Below, piece by piece: positions 13,901 through 28,100 of a DNA stretch of 64,000 nucleotides. The notes beneath the pieces were generated by a model. That model was not told the DNA's origin, made no database searches, and saw only the letters and a list, made by a program, of their open reading frames with translations. This DNA is from Coriaria nepalensis (lineage: Eukaryota > Streptophyta > Magnoliopsida > Cucurbitales > Coriariaceae): positions 13,784,220 to 13,848,219 of the forward strand of contig CP114483.1 in NCBI GenBank assembly GCA_027186245.1, read 5' to 3'. The first letter of the stretch is position 1; each line of letters opens with the position of its first letter. A program made the position numbers and the translations under genes.

Positions 13901-15939
13901 TACGAAGTGTTTTCAAACAATTTAATGATCTGAAAAGACTAAATGATATGCTCTTTCAGGCTAAAATAATGCATTGTTGTATTCAATAGATTAATTGCAA
14001 GTTATGTAAGAAAATCATGTTTGAATGGCAAAAATAAAATTCGTTCGGATTCATTTATAATGATTTAATGACTAGAAGAGCCTCAATGACATTCTTTTAA
14101 GGCTAAGTAAATGTATAGTTGCCTACAATAGACCAACTGCAAGTTATGCACGAAAGACATGTTTAAAAGATGAATTTCATCTGAAGTGATTTAGAATGAT
14201 TTAATGAGTAAAAGAGATGCAATAATATATATGACTTTAACACTAAAAAAATGCATAGTTGCCTTTAGTAGATCAATTCCAAGTTATGCGTGAAAGTCGT
14301 GTATTAAATGCGAAAATAGAATTAGTTCGAAGTGCTTTCAAATAATTTAATTATCTGAAAAGACTGAATGATATGCTCTTTAAGGCTAAAATAATGCATT
14401 GCTGTATTCAATAGATTAATTGCAGGTTATGTAAGAAAATCATGTTTGAAGGGAAAAAATATAATTCATCCGAATTCATTTATAATGATTTAAGGACTAG
14501 AAGAGCCTCAATGACATGATTTTAACGGTAAGTAAATGTATAGTTGCCTTCAATAGATCAACTGCAGGTTATGCACGAAAGACATGTTTAAAAGACGAAT
14601 TTCATCTGAAGTGATTTAGAATGATTTAATGAGTAAAAGAGATGCAATAATATGACTTTAACACTAAAAAAAATGCATAGTTGCCTTCAGTAGATCAATT
14701 GCAAGTTATGCATGAAAGTCGTGTATTAAATGCAAAAATAGAATTAGTTCGAAGTGTTTTCAAACAATTTAATGATCTGAAAAGACTGAATGATATGCTC
14801 TTTCAGGCTAAAATAATGCATTGTTGTATTCAATAGATTAATTGCAGGTTATGTAAGAAAATCATGTTTGAAGGGCAAAAATATTATTCGTTCGGATTCA
14901 TTTATAATGATTTAATGACTAGAAGAGCCTCAATGACATTCTTTTAAGGCTAAGTAAATGTATAGTTGCCTACAATAGATCAACTGCAAGTTATGCACGA
15001 CAGACATGTTTAAAAGACGAATTTCATCTGAAGTGATTTAGAATGATTTAATGAGTAAAAGAGATGGAATAATATGACTTTAACACTAAAAAAATGCATA
15101 GTAGCCTTTAGTAGATCAATTGCAAGTTATGCGTGAAAGTCGTGTATTAAATGCGAAAATAGAATTAGTTCGAAGTGCTTTCAAATAATTTAATTATCTG
15201 AAAAGACTGAATGATATGCTCTTTAAGGCTAAAATAATGCATTGTTGTATTCAATAGATTAATTGCAGGTTATGTAAGAAAATCATGTTTGAAGGGCAAA
15301 AATATAATTCATTTGAATTCATTTATAATGATTTAAGGACTAGAAGAGCCTCAATGACATGATTTTAACGCTAAGTAAATGTATAGTTGCCTTCAACAGA
15401 TCAACTGCAAGTTATGCACGAAAGACATGTTTAAAAGACGAATTTCATCTGAAGTGATTTAGAATGATTTAATGAGTAAAAGAGATGCAATAATATGACT
15501 TTAACACTAAAAAAATGCATAGTTGCCTTCAGTAGAACAATTGCAAGTTATGCATGAAAGTCGTGTATTAAATGCAAAAATAGAATTAGTTCGAAGTGTT
15601 TTCAAACAATTTAATGATCTGAAAAGACTGAATGATATGCTCTTTCAGGCTAAAATAGTGCATTGTTGTATTCAATAGATTAATTGCAGGTTATGTAAGA
15701 AAATCATGTTTGAAGGGCAAAAATATAATTCGTTCGGATTCATTTATAATGATTTAATGACTAGAAGAGCCTCAATGACATTCTTTTAAGGCTAAGTAAA
15801 TGTATAGTTGCCTACAATAGACCAACTGCAAGTTATGCACGAAAGACATGTTTAAAAGACGAATTTCATCTGAAGTGATTTAGAATGATTTAATGAGTAA
15901 AAGAGATGCAATAATATATATGACTTTAACACTAAAAAA
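7691..15939 (+). repeat. Alternating class A/B units, dimer of about 846 bp, not in a regular HOR
   Basis: Class A (with the ATAT insertion) and class B alternate for most of this stretch, with landmarks 7909, 8334, 8755, 9179, 9600, 10025, 10446, 10867, 11292 and so on to 15515. Variants recur without a single period: GACACGATTTT near 8597 and 10710, TCTGAATGATTT with GAGGTGC near 10811 and 13770, and CATAGGTGCC near 10030 and 12563. The unit at 8755 has lost one base (AAATGAAAAATAG). The unit at 14251 is 422 bp because of an extra A. Nothing non-satellite is present. Confidence 0.88.
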
Positions 15940-18900
15940 ATGCATAGTTGCCTTTAGTAGATCAATTGCAAGTTATGCATGAAAGTCGTGTTTTAAATGA
16001 AAAAATAGAATTAGTTCGAAGTGCTTTCAAACAATTTAATGATCTGAAAAGACTGAATGATATGCTCTTTAAGGATAAAATAATGCATTGTTGTATTCAA
16101 TAGATTAATTGCAGGTTATGTAAGAAAATCATGTTTGAAGGGCAAAAATATAATTCATTCGAATTCATTTATAATGATTTAAGGACTAGAAGAGCCTCAA
16201 TGACATGATTTTAACGCTAAGTAAATGTATAGTTGCCTTCAATAGATCAACTGCAAGTTATGCACGAAAGACATGTTTAAAAGACGAATTTCATCTGAAG
16301 TGATTTAGAATGATTTAATGAGTAAAAGAGATGCAATAATATGACTTTAACACTAAAAAAATGCATAGTTGCCTTTAGTAGATCAATTGCAAGTTATGCG
16401 TGAAAGTCGTGTATTAAAAGCGAAAATAGAATTAGTTCGAAGTGCTTTCAAACAATTTAATTATCTGAAAAGACTGAATGATATGCCCTTTAAGGCTAAA
16501 ATAATGCATTGTTGTATTCAATAGATTAATTGCAGGTTATGTAAGAAAATCATGTTTGAAGGGCAAAAATATAATTCATTCGAATTCATTTATAATGATT
16601 TAAGGACTAGAAGAGCCTCAATGACATGATTTTAACGCTAAGTAAATGTATAGTTGCCTTCAACAGATCAACTGCAAGTTATACACGAAAGACATGTTTA
16701 AAAGATGAATTTCATCTGAAGTGATTTAGAATGATTTAATGAGTAAAAGAGATGCAATAATATGACTTTAACACCAAAAAAATGCATAGTTGCCTTCAGT
16801 AGATCAATTGCAAGTTATGCATGAAAGTCGTGTATTAAATGCAAAAATAGAATTAGTTCGAAGTGTTTTCAAACAATTTAATGATCTGAAAAGACTGAAT
16901 GATATGCTCTTTCAGGCTAAAATAGTGCATTGTTGTATTCAATAGATTAATTGCAGGTTATGTAAGAAAATCATGTTTGAAGGGCAAAAATATAATTCGT
17001 TCGAATTCATTTATAATGATTTAATAACTAGAAGAGCCTCAATGACATTCTTTTAAGGCTAAGTAAATGTATAGTTGCCTACAATAGATCAACTGCAACT
17101 TATGCACGAAAGACATGTTTAAAAGACGAATTTCATCTGAAGTGATTTAGAATGATTTAATGAGTAAAAGAGATGCAATAATATGACTTTAACACTAAAA
17201 AAATGCATAGTTGCCTTTAGTAGATCAATTGCAAGTTATGCGTGAAAGTCGTGTATTAAAAGTGAAAATAGAATTAGTTCGAAGTGCTTTCAAACAATTT
17301 AATGATCTAAAAAGACTGAATGATATGTTTTTTAAGACTAAAATATCGCAATATTGTATTCTATAGATTAATTGCAGGTTATGTAAGAAAATCATGTTTA
17401 AAGGTCAAAAACATAATTCGTTCGAATTCATTTATAATAATTTCATGACTAGAAGAGCCTCACTGACATGATTTTAAGGCTAAGTAAATGTATAGTTGCC
17501 TTCAATAGATCACTGCAAGTTATGCACGAAAGTCATTTCAAAAGGTGAATTTCGTCATAAGTGATTTAGAATGATTTAATGAGTAAAAGAGATGCAATAA
17601 TATGACTTTAACACTAACACAATGCATAGTTGCCTTCAGTAGATCAATTGCAAGTTATGCGTGAAAGTCGTGTATTAAATGCGAAAATAGAATTAGTTCG
17701 AAGTGCTTTCAAACAATTTAATCATCTGAAAAGACTGAATGATATGCTCTTTAAGGATAAAATAATGCATTGTTGTATTCAGTAGATTAATTGCAGGTTA
17801 TGTAAGAAAATCATATTTGAAGGCCAAAAATATAATTCATTCGAATTCATTTATAATGATTTAAGGACTAGAAGAGCCTCAATGACATGATTTTAACGCT
17901 AAGTAAATGTATAGTTGCCTTCAATAGATCAACTGCAAGTTATGCACGAAAGACATGTTTAAAAGACGAATTTCATCTTAAGTGATTTAGAATGATTTAA
18001 TGAGTAAAAGAGATGCAATAATATGACTTTAACACTAAAAAAATGCATAGTTGCCTTCATTAGATCAATTGCAAGTTATGCATGAAGGTCGTGTATTAAA
18101 TGCAAAAATAGAATTAGTTTGAAGTGTTTTCAAACAATTTAATGATCTGAAAAGACTGAATGATATGCTCTTTCAGGCTAAAATAATGCATTGTTGTATT
18201 CAATAGATTAATTGCAGGTTATGTAAGAAAATCATGTTTGAAGGGCAAAAATATAATTCGTTCGAATTCATTTATAATGATTTAATGACTAGAAGAGCCT
18301 CAATGACATGATTTTAACGCTAAGTAAATGTATAGTTGCTTTCAATAGATCAACTGCAAGTTATGCACGAAAGTCATGTTCAAAAAGTGAATTTCGTCTG
18401 AAGTGATTTAGAATGATTTAATGAGTAAAAGAGATGCAATAATATGACTTTAACACTAAAAAAATGCATAGTTGCCTTCAGTAGATCAATTGCAAGTTAT
18501 GCATGAAAGTCGTGTATTAAATGCAAAAATTGAATTAGTTCGAAGTGTTTTCAAACCATTTAATGATCTGAAAACACCGAATGATATGCTCTTTCAGGCT
18601 AAAATAATGCATTGTTGTATTCAATAGATTAATTGCAGGTTATGTAAGAAAATCATGTTTGAAGGGCAAAAATATAATTCGTTCGAATTCATTTATAATG
18701 ATTTAATGACTAGAAGAGCCTCAATGACATGATTTTAACGCTAAGTAAATGTATAGTTGCCTTCAATAGATCAACTGCAAGTTATGCACGAAAGTCATGT
18801 TCAAAAGGTGAATTTCGTCCGAAGTGATTTAGAATGATTTCATGAGTAAAAGAGATGCAATAATATGACTTTAACACTAAAAAAATGCATAGTTGCCTTT

Positions 18901-19309
18901 AGTAGATCAATTGCAAGTTATGCATGAAAGTCGTGTTTTAAATGCGAAAATAGAATTTGTTCGAAGTGCTTTTAAACAATTTAATGATCTGAAAAGACTG
19001 AATGATATGCTCTTTAAGGCTAAAATAATGCATTGTTGTATTCAATAGATTAATTGCAGGTTATGTAAGAAAATCATGTTTGAAGGTCAAAAATATAATT
19101 CATCCGAATTCATTTATAATGATTTAAGGAGTAGAAGAGCCTAAATGACATGATTTTAACGCTAAGTAAATGTATAGTTGCCTACAAAAGATCAACTGCA
19201 AGTTATGCACGAAAGACATGTTTAAAAGACGAATTTCATATGAAGTGATTTAGAATGATTTAATGAGTAAAAGAGATGCAATAATATATATGACTTTAAC
19301 ACTAAAAAA
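15940..19309 (+). repeat. Mixed monomers with the first 419-bp unit; source or copy of the 32.8-35.6 kb segment
   Basis: Landmarks are 15940, 16361, 16782, 17203, 17622, 18043, 18464 and 18885. The unit at 17203 is 419 bp and class C-like (GTTTTTTAAGACTAAAATATCG, GATCACTGC, CATTTCAAAAGG, AACACTAACACAATG). From about 16361 to 19095 the same monomers appear in the same order at 32847-35581, a constant offset of 16486 bp. Shared rare variants include TTAAAAGCG, ATGCCCTTT, ACACCAAAAAAATG, AATAGTGCATTG, TTAATAACTAG, GCAACTTATG and ATTCTATAG. Confidence 0.88.
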
Positions 19310-19839
19310 GTGCATACTTGCCTTTAGTAGATCAATTGCAAGTTATGCGTGAAAGTCGTGTATTAAATGCGAAAATAGAATTAGTTCGAAGTGCTTTCAA
19401 ATAATTTAATTATCTGAAAAGACTGAATGATATGCTCTTTAAGGCTAAAATAATGCATTGCTGTATTCAATAGATTAATTGCAGGTTATGTAAGAAAATC
19501 ATGTTTGAAGGGCAAAAATATAATTCATCCGAATTCATTTATAAATGATTTAAGGAGTAGAAGAGCCTAAATGACATGATTTTAACGCTAAGTAAATGTA
19601 TAGTTGCCTTCAATAGATCAACTGCAAGTTATGCACGAAAGACATGTTTAAAAGACGAATTTCATCTGAAGTGATTTAGAATGATTTAATGAGTAAAAGA
19701 GATGCAATAATATATATGACTTTAACACTAAAAAAACGCATAGTTGCCTTTAGTAGATCAATTGCAAGTTATGCGTGAAAGTCGTGTATTAAATGCGAAA
19801 ATAGAATTAGTTCGAAGTGCTTCCAAATAATTTAATGAT
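19310..19839 (+). repeat. Class B units copied again at 23128
   Basis: The unit at 19310 has the rare combination GTGCATACTTGCC, and the next opens with ACGCATAG instead of ATGCATAG. The same two variants follow each other at 23128 and 23553. The unit at 19310 is 426 bp because of an extra A in TTTATAAATG near 19543. The unit at 19736 switches from class B (TTCCAAATAATTTA) to class A (ATGATCTG, TTTCAGGCT) at about 19838. Confidence 0.8.
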
Positions 19840-22380
19840 CTGAAAAGACTGAATGATATGCTCTTTCAGGCTAAAATAATGCATTGTTGTATTCAATAGA
19901 TTAATTGCAGGTTATGTAAGAAAATCATGTTTGAAGGGCAAAAATATAATTCGTTCGGATTCATCTATAATGATTTAATGACTAGAAGAGCCTCAATGAC
20001 ATTCTTTTAAGGCTAAGTAAATGTATAGTTGCCTACAATAGATCAACTGCAAGTTATGCACGAAAGACATGTTTAAAAGACGAATTTCATCTGAAGTGAT
20101 TTAGAATGATTTAATGAGTAAAAGAGATGCAATAATATATATGACTTTAACACTAAAAAAATGCATAGTTGCCTTTAGTAGATCAATTGCAAGTTATGCG
20201 CGAAAGTCGTGTATTAAATGCGAAAATAGAATTAGTTCGAAGTGCTTTCAAATAATTTAATTATCTGAAAAGACTGAATGATATGCTCTTTCAAGCTAAA
20301 ATAATGCATTGTTGTATTCAATAGATTAATTGCAGGTTATGTAAGAAAATCATGTTTGAAGGGCAAAACTACAATTCGTTCAGATTCATTTATAATGATT
20401 TAATGACTAGAAGAGCCTCAATGACATTCTTTTAAGGCTAAGTAAATGTATAGTTGCCTACAATAGATCAACTGCAAGTTATGCACGAAAGACATATTTA
20501 AAAGACGAATTTCATCTTAAGTGATTTAGAATGATTTAATGAGTAAAAGAGATGCAATAATATATATGACTTTAACACTAAAAAAATGCATAGTTGCCTT
20601 TAGTAGATCAATTGCAAGTTATGCGCGAAAGTCGTGTATTAAATGCGAAAATAGAATTAGTTCGAAGTGCTTTCAAATAATTTAATTATCTGAAAAGACT
20701 GAATGATATGCTCTTTAAGGCTAAAACAATGCATTGCTGTATTCAATAGATTAATTGCAGGTTATGTAAGAAAATCATGTTTGAAGGGCAAAAATATAAT
20801 TAATCCGAATTCATTTATAATGATTTAAGGACTAGAAGAGCCTCAATGACATGATTTTAACGCTAAGTAAATGTATAGTTGCCTACAATAGATCAACAGC
20901 AAGTTATGCACGAAAGACATGTTTAAAAGACGAATTTCATCTGAAGTGATTTAGAATGATTTAATGAGTAAAAGAGATGCAATAATATGACTTTAACACG
21001 AAAAAAATGCATAGTTGCCTTCAGTAGATCAATTGCAAGTTATGCATGAAAGTCGTGTATTAAATGCAAAAATAGAATTAGTTCGAAGTGTTTTCAAACC
21101 ATTTAATGATCTAAAAACACTGAATGATATGCTCTTTCAGGCTAAAATAATGCATTGTTGTATTCAATAGATTAATTGCAGGTTATGCAAGAAAATCATG
21201 TTTGAAGGGCAAAAATATAATTCGTTCGGATTCATCTATAATGATTTAATGACTAGAAGAGCCTCAATGACATTCTTTTAAGGCTAAGTAAATGTATAGT
21301 TGCCTACAATAGATCAACTGCAAGTTATGCACGAAAGACATGTTTAAAAGACGAATTTCATCTGAAGTGATTTAGAATGATTTAATGAGTAAAAGAGATG
21401 CAATAATATATATGACTTTAACACTAAAAAAATGCATAGTTGCCTTTAGTAGATCAATTGCAAGTTATGCGCGAAAGTCGTGTATTAAATGCGAAAATAG
21501 AATTAGTTCGAAGTGCTTTCAAATAATTTAATTATCTGAAAAGACTGAATGATATGCTCTTTCAAGCTAAAATAATGCATTGTTGTATTCAATAGATTAA
21601 TTGCAGGTTATGTAAGAAAATCATGTTTGAAGGGCAAAACTACAATTCGTTCAGATTCATTTATAATGATTTAATGACTAGAAGAGCCTCAATGACATTC
21701 TTTTAAGGCTAAGTAAATGTATAGTTGCCTACAATAGATCAACTGCAAGTTATGCACGAAAGACATGTTTAAAAGACGAATTTCATCTGAAGTGATTTAG
21801 AATGATTTAATGAGTAAAAGAGATGCAATAATATATATGACTTTAACACTAAAAAAATGCATAGTTGCCTTTAGTAGATCAATTGCAAGTTATGCGCGAA
21901 AGTCGTGTATTAAATGCGAAAATAGAATTAGTTCGAAGTGCTTTCAAATAATTTAATTATCTGAAAAGACTGAATGATATGCTCTTTAAGGCTAAAATAA
22001 TGCATTGCTGTATTCAATAGATTAATTGCAGGTTATGTAAGAAAATCATGTTTGAAGGGCAAAAATATAATTCATCCGAATTCATTTATAATGATTTAAG
22101 GACTAGAAGAGCCTCAATGACATGATTTTAACGCTAAGTAAATGTATAGTTGCCTACAATAGATCAACAGCAAGTTATGCACGAAAGACATGTTTAAAAG
22201 ACGAATTTCATCTGAAGTGATTTAGAATGATTTAATGAGTAAAAGAGATGCAATAATATGACTTTAACACTAAAAAAATGCATAGTTGCCTTCAGTAGAT
22301 CAATTGCAAGTTATGCATGAAAGTCGTGTATTAAATACAAAAATAGAATTAGTTCGAAGTGTTTTCAAACAATTTAATGA
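19840..22380 (+). repeat. Trimeric higher-order repeat, 1271-bp period, two copies
   Basis: Landmarks 19736, 20161, 20586 repeat as 21007, 21432, 21857 and then 22278, an exact 1271-bp shift (425+425+421). Shared private variants at this spacing are TTCATCTATAATG (19960 and 21231), GGGCAAAACTACAATTCG (20361 and 21632), GCGCGAAAG in two successive units, and CAACAGCAAG. The copies differ at a few sites, for example GACATATTTA and CTTAAGTG in the first copy only, and TTAATCCG versus TTCATCCG. Confidence 0.88.
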
Positions 22381-25119
22381 TCTGAAAAGACTGAATGATA
22401 TGCTCTTTCAAGCTAAAATAATGCATTGTTGTATTCAATAGATTAATTGCAGGTTATGTAAGAAAATCATGTTTGAAGGGCAAAAATATAATTCGTTCGG
22501 ATTCATTTATAATGATTTAATGACTAGAAGAGCCTCAATGACATTCTTTTAAGGCTAAGTAAATGTATAGTTGCCTACAATAGATCAACTGCAAGTTATG
22601 CACGAAAGACATGTTTAAAAGACGAATTTCATCTGAAGTGATTTAGAATGATTTAATGAGTAAAAGAGATGCAATAATATATATGACTTTAACACTAAAA
22701 AAATGCATAGTTGCCTTTAGTAGATCAATTGCAAGTTATGCATGAAAGTCGTGTATTAAATGCGAAAATAGAATTAGTTCGAAGTGCATTCAAATAATTT
22801 AATTATCTGAAAAGACTGAATGATATTCTCTTTAAGGCTAAAATAATGCATTGCTGTATTCAATAGATTAATTGCAGGTTATGTAAGAAAATCATGTTTG
22901 AACGGCAAAAATATAATTCATCCAAATTCATTTATAATGATTTAAGGACTAGAAGAGCCTCAATGACATGATTTTAATGCTAAGTAAATGTATAGTTGCC
23001 TTCAATAGATCAACTGCAAGTTATGCACGAAAGACATGTTTAAAAGACGAATTTCATCTGAAGTGATTTAGAATGATTTAATGAGTAAAAGAGATGCAAT
23101 AATATATATGACTTTAACACTAAAAAAGTGCATACTTGCCTTTAGTAGATCAATTGCAAGTTATGCGTGAAAGTCGTGTATTAAATGCGAAAATAGAATT
23201 AGTTCGAAGTGCTTTCAAATAATTTAATTATCTGAAAAGACTGAATGATATGCTCTTTAAAGCTAAAATAATGCATTGCTGTATTCAATAGATTAATTGC
23301 AGGTTATGTAAGAAAATCATGTTTGAAGGGCAAAAATATAATTCATCCGAATTCATTTATAATGATTTAAGGAGTAGAAGAGCCTAAATGACATGATTTT
23401 AACGCTAAGTAAATGTATAGTTGCCTTCAATAGATCAACTGCAAGTTATGCACGAAAGACATGTTTAAAAGACGAATTTCATCTGAAGTGATTTAGAATG
23501 ATTTAATGAGTAAAAGAGATGCAATAATATATATGACTTTAACACTAAAAAAACGCATAGTTGCCTTTAGTAGATCAATTGCAAGTTATGCGTGAAAGTC
23601 GTGTATTAAATGCGAAAATAGAATTAGTTCGAAGTGCTTCCAAATAATTTAATTATCTGAAAAGACTGAATGATATGCTCTTTAAGGCTAAAATAATGCA
23701 TTGTTGTATTCAATAGATTAATTGCAGGTTATGTAAGAAAATCATGTTTGAAGGGCAAAAATATAATTCATCCGAATTCATTTATAATGATTTAAGGACT
23801 AGAAGAGCCTCAATGACATGATTTTAACGCTAAGTAAATGTATAGTTGCCTTCAATCGATCAACTGCAAGTTATGCACGAAAGACATGTTTAAAAGACGA
23901 ATTTCATCTGAAGTGATTTAGAATGATTTAATGAGTAAAAGAGATGCAATAATATGACTTTAACACTAAAAAAATGCATAGTTGCCTTCAGTGGATCAAT
24001 TGCAAGTTATGCATGAAAGTCGTGTATTAAATGCAAAAATAGAATTAGTTCGAAGTGTTTTCAAACAATTTAATGATCTGAAAAGACTGAATGATATGCT
24101 CTTTCAGGTTAAAATAATGCATTGTTGTATTCAATAGATTACTTGCAGGTTATGTAAGAAAATCATGTTTGAAGGGCAAAAATATAATTCGTTCGGATTC
24201 ATTTATAATGATTTAATGACTAGAAGAGCCTCAATGACATTCTTTTAAGGCTAAGTAACTGTATAGTTGCCTACAATAGACCAACTGCAAGTTATGCACG
24301 AAAGACATGTTTAAAAGACGAATTTCATCTGAAGTGATTTAGAATGATTTAATGAGTAAAAGAGATGCAATAATATATATGACTTTAACACTAAAAAAAT
24401 GCATAGTTGCCTTTAGTAGATCAATTGCAAGTTATGCGTGAAAGTCGTGTATTAAATGCGAAAATAGAATTAGTTCGAAGTGCTTCCAAATAATTTAATT
24501 ATCTGAAAAGACTGAATGATATGCTCTTTAAGGCTAAAATAATGCATTGTTGTATTCAATAGATTAATTGCAGGTTATGTAAGAAAATCATGTTTGAAGG
24601 GCAAAAATATAATTCATCCGAATTCATTTATAATGATTTAAGGACTAGAAGAGCCTCAATGACATGATTTTAACGCTAAGTAAATGTATAGTTGCCTACA
24701 ATAGATCAACTGCAAGTTATGCACGAAAGACATGTTTAAAAGACGAATTTCATCTGAAGTGATTTACAATGATTGAATGAGTAAAAGAGATGCAATAATA
24801 TGACTTTAACACTAAAAAAATGCATAGTTGCCTTCAGTAGATCAATTGCAAGTTATGCATGAAAGTCGTGTATTAAATGCAAAAATAGAATTAGTTCGAA
24901 GTGTTTTCAAACAATTTAATGATCTGAAAAGACTGAATGATATGCTCTTTCAGGCTAAAATAATGCATTGTTGTATTCAATAGATTAATTGCAGGTTATG
25001 TAAGAAAATCATGTTTGAAGGGCAAAAATATAATTCGTTCGGATTCATTTAAAATGATTTAATGACTAGAAGAGCCTCAATGACATTCTTTTAAGGCTAA
25101 GTAAATGTATAGTTGCCTA
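22381..25119 (+). repeat. Mixed class B/A units between two HOR blocks
   Basis: Landmarks are 22703, 23128, 23553, 23974, 24399 and 24820. Long (425) and normal (421) units are intermingled. 23128-23650 is a near copy of 19310-19835. The monomer at 24820 and the start of the next are at the same offset (16911 bp) from 7909 and 8334, and share the GAAAGTTGTG, AATAATGTAATTATC and GACACGATTTT series with them. No gene or unique sequence is present. Confidence 0.82.
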
Positions 25120-28100
25120 CAATAGATCAACTGCAAGTTATGCACGAAAGACATGTTTAAAAGACGAATTTCATCTGAAGTGATTTAGAATGATTTAATG
25201 AGTAAAAGAGATGCAATAATATATATGACTTTAACACTAAAAAAATGCATAGTTGCCTTTAGTAGATCAATTGCAAGTTATGCGTGAAAGTTGTGTATTA
25301 AATGCGAAAATAGAATTAGTTCGAAGTGCTTTCAAATAATGTAATTATCTGAAAAGACTGAATGATATGCTCTTTAAGGCTAAAATAATGCATTGCTGTA
25401 TTCAATAGATTAATTGCAGGTTATGTAAGAAAATCATGTTTGAAGGGCAAAAATATAATTCATCCGAATTCATTTATAATGATTTAAGGACTAGAAGAGC
25501 CTCAATGACACGATTTTAACGCTAAGTAAATGTATAGTTGCCTTCAATAGATCAACTGCAAGTTATGCACGAAAGACATGTTTCAAAGACGAATTTCATC
25601 TGAAGTGATTTAGAATGATTTAATGAGTAAAAGAGATGCAATAATATGACTTTAACACTAGAAAAATGCATAGTTGCCTTCAGTAGATCAATTGCAAGTT
25701 ATGCATGAAAGTCGTGTATTAAATGCAAAAATAGAATTAGTTCGAAGTGTTTTCAAACAATTTAATGATCTGAAAAGACTGAATGATATGCTCTTTCAGG
25801 CTAAAATAATGCATTGTTGTATTCAATAGATTAATTGCAGGTTATGTAAGAAAATCATGTTTGAAGGGCAAAAATATAATTCGTTCGGATTCATTTATAA
25901 TGATTTAATGACTAGAAGAGCCTCAATGACATTCTTTTAAGGCTAAGTAAATGTATAGTTGCCTACAATAGATCAACTGCAAGTTATGCACGAAAGACAT
26001 GTTTAAATGACGAATTTCATCTGAAGTGACTTAGAATGATTTAATGAGAAAAGAGATGCAATAATATATATGACTTTAACACTAAAAAAATGCATAGGTG
26101 CCTTTAGTAGATCAATTGCAAGTTATGCGTGAAAGTTGTGTATTAAATGCGAAAATAGAATTAGTTCGGAGTGCTTTCAAATAATGTAATTATCCTAAAA
26201 GACTGAATGATATTCTCTTTAAGGCTAAAATAATGCATTGCTGTATTCAATAGATTAATTGCAGGTTATGTAAGAAAATCATGTTTGAAGGGCAAAAATA
26301 TAATTCATCCGAATTCATTTATAATGATTTAAGGACTAGAAGAGCCTCAATGACATGATTTTAACGCTAAATAAATGTATAGTTGCCTTCAATAGATCAA
26401 CTGCAAGTTATGCACGAAAGACATGTTTAAAAGACGAATTTCATCTTAAGTGATTCTGAATGATTTAATGAGTAAAAGAGGTGCAATAATATGACTTTAA
26501 CACTAAAAAAATGCATAGTTGCCTTCAGTAAATCAATTGCAAGTTATGCATGAAAGTCGTGTATTAAATGCAAAAATAGAATTAGTTCGAAGTGTTTTCA
26601 AACAATTTAATGATCTGAAAAGACTAAATGATATGCTCTTTCAGGCTAAAATAATGCATTGTTGTATTCAATAGATTAATTGCAGGTTATGTAAGAAAAT
26701 CATGTTTGAATGGCAAAAATATAATTCGTTCGGATTCATTTATAATGATTTAATGACTAGAAGAGCCTCAATGACATTCTTTTAAGGCTAAGTAAATGTA
26801 TAGTTGCCTACAATAGACCAACTGCAAGTTATGCACGAAAGACATGTTTAAAAGATGAATTTCATCTGAAGTGATTTAGAATGATTTAATGAGTAAAAGA
26901 GATGCAATAATATATATGACTTTAACACTAAAAAAATGCATAGTTGCCTTTAGTAGATCAATTGCAAGTTATGCGGGAAAGTCGTGTATTAAATGCGAAA
27001 ATAGAATTAGTTCGAAGTGCTTTCAAATAATTTAATTATCTGAAAAGACTGAATGATATGCTCTTTAAGGCTAAAATAATGCATTGCTGTATTCAATAGA
27101 TTAATTGCAGGTTATGTAAGAAAATCATGTTTGAAGGGAAAAAATATAATTCATCCGAATTCATTTATAATGATTTAAGGACTAGGAGAGCCTCAATGAC
27201 ATGATTTTAACGCTAAGTAAATGTATAGTTGCCTTCAATAGATCAACTACAAGTTATGCACGAAAGACATGTTTAAAAGACGAATTTCATCTGAAGTGAT
27301 TTAGAATGATTTAATGAGTAAAAGAGATGCAATAATATGACTTTAACACTAAAAAAATGCATAGTTGCCTTCAGTAGATCAATTGCAAGTTATGCATGAA
27401 AGTCGTGTATTAAATGCAAAAATAGAATTAGTTCGAAGTGTTTTCAAACAATTTAATGATCTGAAAAGACTGAATGATATGCTCTTTCAGGCTAAAATAA
27501 TGCATTGTTGTATTCAATAGATTAATTGCAGGTTATGTAAGAAAATCATGTTTGAAGGGCAAAAATATAATTCGTTCGGATTCATTTATAATGATTTAAT
27601 GACTAGAAGAGCCTCAATGACATTCTTTTAAGGCTAAGTAAATGTATAGTTGCCTTCAACAGATCAACTGCAAGTTATGCACGAAAGACATGTTTAAAAG
27701 ACGAATTTCATCTGAAGTGATTTAGAATGATTTAATGAGTAAAAGAGATGCAATAATATATATGACTTTAACACTAAAAAAATGCATAGTTGCCTTTAGT
27801 AGATCAATTGCAAGTTATGCGTGAAAGTTGTGTATTAAATGCGAAAATAGAATTAGTTCGAAGTGCTTTCAAATAATGTAATTATCTGAAAAGACTGAAT
27901 GATATGCTCTTTAAGGCTAAAATAATGCATTGCTGTATTCAATAGATTAATTGCAGGTTATGTAAGAAAATCATGTTTGAAGGGCAAAAATATAATTCAT
28001 CCGAATTCATTTATAATGATTTAAGGACTAGAAGAGCCTCAATGACACGATTTTAACGCTAAGTAAATGTATAGTTGCCTTCAATAGATCAACTGCAAGT